Shown here: one piece after another, positions 5,862 to 7,759 of the stretch
How positions within the stretch are numbered: position 1 is the stretch's first letter
Layout: each line of letters begins with the position of its first letter
Assembly (NCBI GenBank): GCA_030917725.1
Contig: JAUPUE010000047.1
Coordinates: forward strand, 1-7,759
Source of the DNA: Patescibacteria group bacterium
GTDB lineage: Bacteria; Patescibacteriota; Minisyncoccia; Phycocordibacterales; EsbW-18
Direction: 5' to 3'
Length of the DNA stretch: 7,759 nucleotides
Notes under the pieces: model-generated
Databases searched by the model: none
What the model saw: the letters and a program-made list of their open reading frames with translations, nothing else
Told to the model about the DNA's origin: nothing
Made by a program: the position numbers and the translations under genes

Positions 5862-6338
5862 TTAGATATGACAAACTCCTCCCCCATTCTTGAGAAAATA
5901 CTGCTGGTGGTAGTCTTCCGCTTTCCAGAACGTCGGCGCAGACTGAATCACTGTTGCAATGGGAGCAATGTGACCACCATTCTTTTGTTCATTCTCTTTT
6001 GATACTTTTGCCTTCACTTCTTGTCCAGGCGTCGTTGTGAAGATTGCCGAGCGATATTGAGATCCATAATCAGGTCCCTGTCGGTCGACTTGTGTTGGGT
6101 CATGCATCTTCCAAAACATCTCGAGCAATGTTTCGTATGAGATCTTCTCGGGGTCAAAGACTACTTCGGTCGTTTCGGCATGTCCGGTATCCCCACCGCA
6201 AACAGCCTTGTATGAAGGATTCTCAAGTGTACCGCCCATGAACCCCACCGCGGTGCTCATGACACCTGGTGTCGTGCGGAATGCTTCTTCAACACCCCAG
6301 AAACATCCTGCGGCAAAGTATGCGGTCTCAGTCTTCAT
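5862..6338 (-). CDS. msrA: Peptide methionine sulfoxide reductase A
   Basis: The 158-residue protein is a standard-length MsrA, which reduces the S epimer of methionine sulfoxide in proteins, usually with thioredoxin as electron donor. Visible features are the catalytic motif GCFWG (11-15, nucleophile C12), VCGGDTGHAE (46-55), the conserved block DPTQVDRQGPDYGSQYRSAI (80-99), FWKAEDYHQQYF (137-148) and a C-terminal cysteine C156 in GGGVCHI, the likely resolving residue. There is no fused MsrB domain and no signal peptide, so it should be cytoplasmic. It follows the TMEM175-like gene by only five bases and has no own promoter or Shine-Dalgarno that I can see, so it is probably translated from the same mRNA. 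No thioredoxin gene is in the window. Confidence 0.97.
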   Translation of the reverse strand: MKTETAYFAAGCFWGVEEAFRTTPGVMSTAVGFMGGTLENPSYKAVCGGDTGHAETTEVVFDPEKISYETLLEMFWKMHDPTQVDRQGPDYGSQYRSAIFTTTPGQEVKAKVSKENEQKNGGHIAPIATVIQSAPTFWKAEDYHQQYFLKNGGGVCHI

Positions 6339-6343
6339 AGAAA

Positions 6344-6970
6344 TTAGTTAGACGAAGCGATCGGAACCACTTTCTCAAAGAGCGTCGTGCTACGCGCTGA
6401 GAGGTTGAAGAGAATCGCAAGTGTGAAGATAAAGAGCGAGAACTCGGTATTCACAAAGCTGATTGCGATTGCGACGACAGCACTGATGACTGGGAACAAG
6501 AGGCGAATGGTGCCATGACGGAGCAATGTGTGATCAATCTCAGAGTTACGGATCGTCGGCGATGCAATCACATACTGACGCATCCAGTAGAGCAAGAGGC
6601 CAATGATGATGATGTGAACGCCGTAAATGATTACTGCGGCTTGTGTCATCCCATATTTACCAAGCAACAATGTCGAGAATGGAACGAGACCAACAAAGAG
6701 GAAGAAGAAAGCATTGATCGTTGTGAGCGTCGTGTCGATGTTCTTTGCAAGAACCGAAGCGATGTAGTGGTGACCGCGCCAGTAGGTGAAGAGAAGCATA
6801 AAGCTCAGCAAGTAGCTGAGGAAGAGCGGCATTGCTGAGAACAACAACTGAATCACCGCATCATTCGTCAGCGCTCCATCAATGCCCGGTACTCGGATTT
6901 CAAGCACCAAAAGCGTCATGACGATCGCAAATATACCGTCAGCAAGCTGGTCGAGGCGTGTTTGTTTCAT
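6344..6970 (-). CDS. TMEM175/DUF1211-family membrane protein, probable K+ channel
   Basis: The 208-residue protein has six predicted helices (about 8-25, 43-63, 85-104, 109-130, 154-174, 176-192). Its first helix carries the family signature RLDQLADGIFAIVMTLLVLE (5-24), matching the usual R...FSDGVFAIa.TLLvLe. Further family marks are YWRGHHY (63-69), the asparagine N86 and the PFSTLLLGKYG stretch (97-107). Bacterial TMEM175 proteins form tetrameric potassium-permeable channels without a P-loop, with hydrophobic residues of helix 1 acting as the filter. Here the normally conserved FSD reads LAD (9-11), keeping the aspartate. ATG 6970 is supported by the family-typical N-terminus beginning directly there. 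It heads a two-gene unit with msrA. Confidence 0.9.
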   Translation of the reverse strand: MKQTRLDQLADGIFAIVMTLLVLEIRVPGIDGALTNDAVIQLLFSAMPLFLSYLLSFMLLFTYWRGHHYIASVLAKNIDTTLTTINAFFFLFVGLVPFSTLLLGKYGMTQAAVIIYGVHIIIIGLLLYWMRQYVIASPTIRNSEIDHTLLRHGTIRLLFPVISAVVAIAISFVNTEFSLFIFTLAILFNLSARSTTLFEKVVPIASSN

Positions 6971-6978
6971 ATGAATAA

Positions 6979-6984
6979 AGTATA
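6979..6984 (-). promoter_or_regulatory. -10 element of the channel-msrA unit, likely leaderless
   Basis: On the minus strand TATACT (6984-6979) lies exactly eight bases before the ATG at 6970, the same spacing as at the exporter operon. No strong -35 is seen; the best position overlaps the terminator at 7006-7036. The predicted transcript would begin at or next to the start codon, consistent with the absence of a Shine-Dalgarno. Confidence 0.55.
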
Positions 6985-7005
6985 ACGCACCATAGAGTCG
7001 ATACG

Positions 7006-7036
7006 AAAACAGCCCCGTCTTTCGACGAGGCTGTTT
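7006..7036 (-). terminator. Intrinsic terminator after the 63-residue gene
   Basis: AAACAGCC (7007-7014) pairs with GGCTGTTT (7029-7036); after a C/A mismatch, CGTC (7016-7019) pairs with GACG (7024-7027) around a TTTC loop. This is a 12-pair stem with one mismatch. On the minus strand the stem runs into TTTTCGTAT, an interrupted T tract much like the one at 1642-1650. It lies 17 bases past the stop of the small membrane gene and upstream of the channel promoter, so it isolates the two units. Confidence 0.85.
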
Positions 7037-7053
7037 AAAACTGTTTACTTAGA

Positions 7054-7245
7054 CTAGTTTGTAGGAGCAGGAGTCGTGTCTTCTCCAGCACCGGCACCTA
7101 CTTCGATTTCGATGTTGCCACCGTTGTCATCAGTTGTTGTTGCAGGAGCTGGGGTTCGTGCAAACCACCAAACACCGAAAGCAACGATAAGAAGAAGGAC
7201 GATGACGATAAGGACTGTGTTTGTTGAGCTTGATTCGTTGTTCAT
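7054..7245 (-). CDS. Small single-pass membrane protein, function unknown
   Basis: The 63-residue product has a short polar N-terminus (1-10), one strongly hydrophobic helix ending in VWW (about 11-27), then a low-complexity tail rich in Thr, Pro, Ala, Asp, Glu and Gly (APATTTDDNGG, EVGAGAGEDTTPAP). It looks like a membrane-anchored protein with an acidic, disordered extracytoplasmic tail. I have a general impression of similar short proteins in Parcubacteria-type genomes, but know no function. It lies 38 bases after the YtxH-like gene and before the terminator at 7006-7036, so it is probably the last gene of that unit. No Shine-Dalgarno is seen; an AT-rich run precedes the ATG. Confidence 0.75.
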   Translation of the reverse strand: MNNESSSTNTVLIVIVLLLIVAFGVWWFARTPAPATTTDDNGGNIEIEVGAGAGEDTTPAPTN

Positions 7246-7283
7246 ATATTTTTATTGACGTTGATAACGATTAATAAGCGTTG

Positions 7284-7670
7284 TTATTTGGCCTTCGTAG
7301 CCTTCTTTGCTGCAGGCTTTGCCTTTCGCGCAGGCTTCTTCTTGCCCTGTGTTGATGCAGCAATAGAGCGCCAGCCCTTCTTGAGGTCGGCCGCAAGTGC
7401 AAGAATATCCTTCTTTGATGTCTTCGACTCCTTTGCGTATTTTGCTGCAACCGCTTCAACAACTTGGTTGTAGACCGGCTCGCTCACTTCTTTAAGATCT
7501 TCGAGACGCTCGACAACCTCACCCTTCATTTTGATCATCCAACCCTGCGCCTTAACGCGGTGCTGTTTGCCCTGAGGACCAAAAAGATAATAAGCTGCCG
7601 CACCGAGAGCTGCCGCACTCGCACCAACTGCTACGGCCACTGCTGCTTTGTTTGTTTTTTTCTGTGCCAT
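7284..7670 (-). CDS. YtxH-like anchored protein with lysine-rich, H1-like tail
   Basis: Starting at ATG 7670 the product has 128 residues. It begins MAQKKTNK, followed by an alanine-rich membrane segment ending in YYLFGP (about 9-31), then GKQHRVK (34-40), the common start of the soluble part in YtxH-like proteins. A mostly helical, charged region with conserved-looking W44, Y67, Y78 and W100 follows, and then a basic tail of Lys/Ala/Pro repeats (109-128, including KKPARKAKPAAKK) resembling bacterial histone-H1-like tails. The reading frame stays open upstream to a TTG at 7697 that would add nine residues (MFSSNHSFG); I prefer ATG, because the added residues look atypical and the ATG start fits the lysine-rich N-terminus. 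Function is unknown; a cytoplasmic basic tail could bind nucleic acid or acidic membrane surfaces. Confidence 0.8.
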   Translation of the reverse strand: MAQKKTNKAAVAVAVGASAAALGAAAYYLFGPQGKQHRVKAQGWMIKMKGEVVERLEDLKEVSEPVYNQVVEAVAAKYAKESKTSKKDILALAADLKKGWRSIAASTQGKKKPARKAKPAAKKATKAK

Positions 7671-7705
7671 ACCGAATGAATGATTACTGCTGAACAATAC
7701 CGACC

Positions 7706-7719
7706 CTTATATTCTATCA
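7706..7719 (-). promoter_or_regulatory. Possible promoter of the YtxH-like gene
   Basis: On the minus strand TGA-TAGAAT (7719-7711) is an extended -10 candidate that would give a leader of about 34 bases before ATG 7670. Overlapping it, TATAAG (7711-7706) lies eight bases before the in-frame TTG at 7697. The TG of the extended element is part of the TGA stop of the upstream partial gene. No clear -35 was found, so this remains tentative. Confidence 0.4.
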
Positions 7720-7759
7720 CTCCTCTGCCGTACCAGAAGCTCGTTTCTTACGAGGCTTT
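7717..7759 (-). CDS. C-terminal end of an upstream gene (partial), basic tail
   Basis: Thirteen codons before a TGA at 7719-7717 read KPRKKRASGTAEE. The fragment is too short to recognise, but the basic stretch followed by a small acidic end looks like a real protein C-terminus, and it has the same orientation as the next gene. It could equally be a chance open frame at the window edge. Confidence 0.4.
   Translation of the reverse strand, partial: KPRKKRASGTAEE

Noticed and set aside
5727..5862. A cluster of six-base palindromes (AAGCTT twice, GGATCC, CATATG, AGATCT, GCCGGC) in the gap between the exporter operon and msrA.
   Set aside because: It resembles a synthetic cloning linker at first sight, but the sites are unevenly spaced in ordinary sequence. 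About two such palindromes are expected by chance in this length, so the excess is modest, and no vector sequence is seen.
5344..5865. A 173-codon plus-strand open frame over the start of the adaptor gene and its promoter.
   Set aside because: It is antisense to the well-supported adaptor, shows no recognisable domain and has no ribosome site.
1..7759. CRISPR arrays, insertion sequences, tRNA or rRNA genes.
   Set aside because: I saw no regularly spaced repeats, transposase motifs, terminal inverted repeats or recognisable RNA gene sequences on either strand.

Overview
The window looks like a compact, gene-dense bacterial chromosome segment. I infer a Candidate Phyla Radiation (Patescibacteria/Parcubacteria-type) organism. 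The reasons are very short intergenic gaps, small single-helix membrane proteins, a YtxH-like protein with a lysine-rich tail, and an ABC exporter adaptor with an extra domain inserted in its coiled-coil arm. This assignment rests on recognition, not a search. TGA acts as a stop here (it ends the histidine kinase and the first small membrane gene at sensible places), so there is no sign of the UGA-as-glycine code.

Plus strand, 1-1650: the 3' end of an OmpR-type response regulator is followed six bases later by a sensorless histidine kinase. A good sigma-70-type promoter overlaps the kinase stop codon. It drives two tandem paralogous four-helix membrane proteins of 98 and 104 residues, which I read as shortened VKOR-like thiol oxidoreductases. 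Both keep the membrane CxxC but lack the usual loop cysteines. An intrinsic terminator closes this unit.

Minus strand, 5696-1664: an apparently leaderless operon encodes a MacAB-type ABC export system (HlyD-like adaptor, FtsX/MacB permease, LolD/MacB ATPase) and ends with a class I SAM methyltransferase of unknown substrate. The methyltransferase converges on the VKOR-like pair. The 179-base gap 5683-5861 holds the operon promoter and no gene.

Minus strand, 6984-5862: a TMEM175/DUF1211-family potassium-channel-like protein and methionine sulfoxide reductase A form a two-gene unit, again with a -10 element eight bases before the ATG.

Minus strand, 7759-7006: the C-terminal tail of a likely upstream gene, a YtxH-like anchored protein with a histone-H1-like tail, and a 63-residue single-pass membrane protein end at a strong hairpin terminator.

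Taken together this is an envelope-focused region: signal transduction, probable disulfide chemistry, efflux, ion permeability and oxidative repair. The most unusual items are the minimal VKOR-like tandem pair, the domain inserted at the tip of the exporter adaptor hairpin, and the recurrent leaderless promoter geometry.
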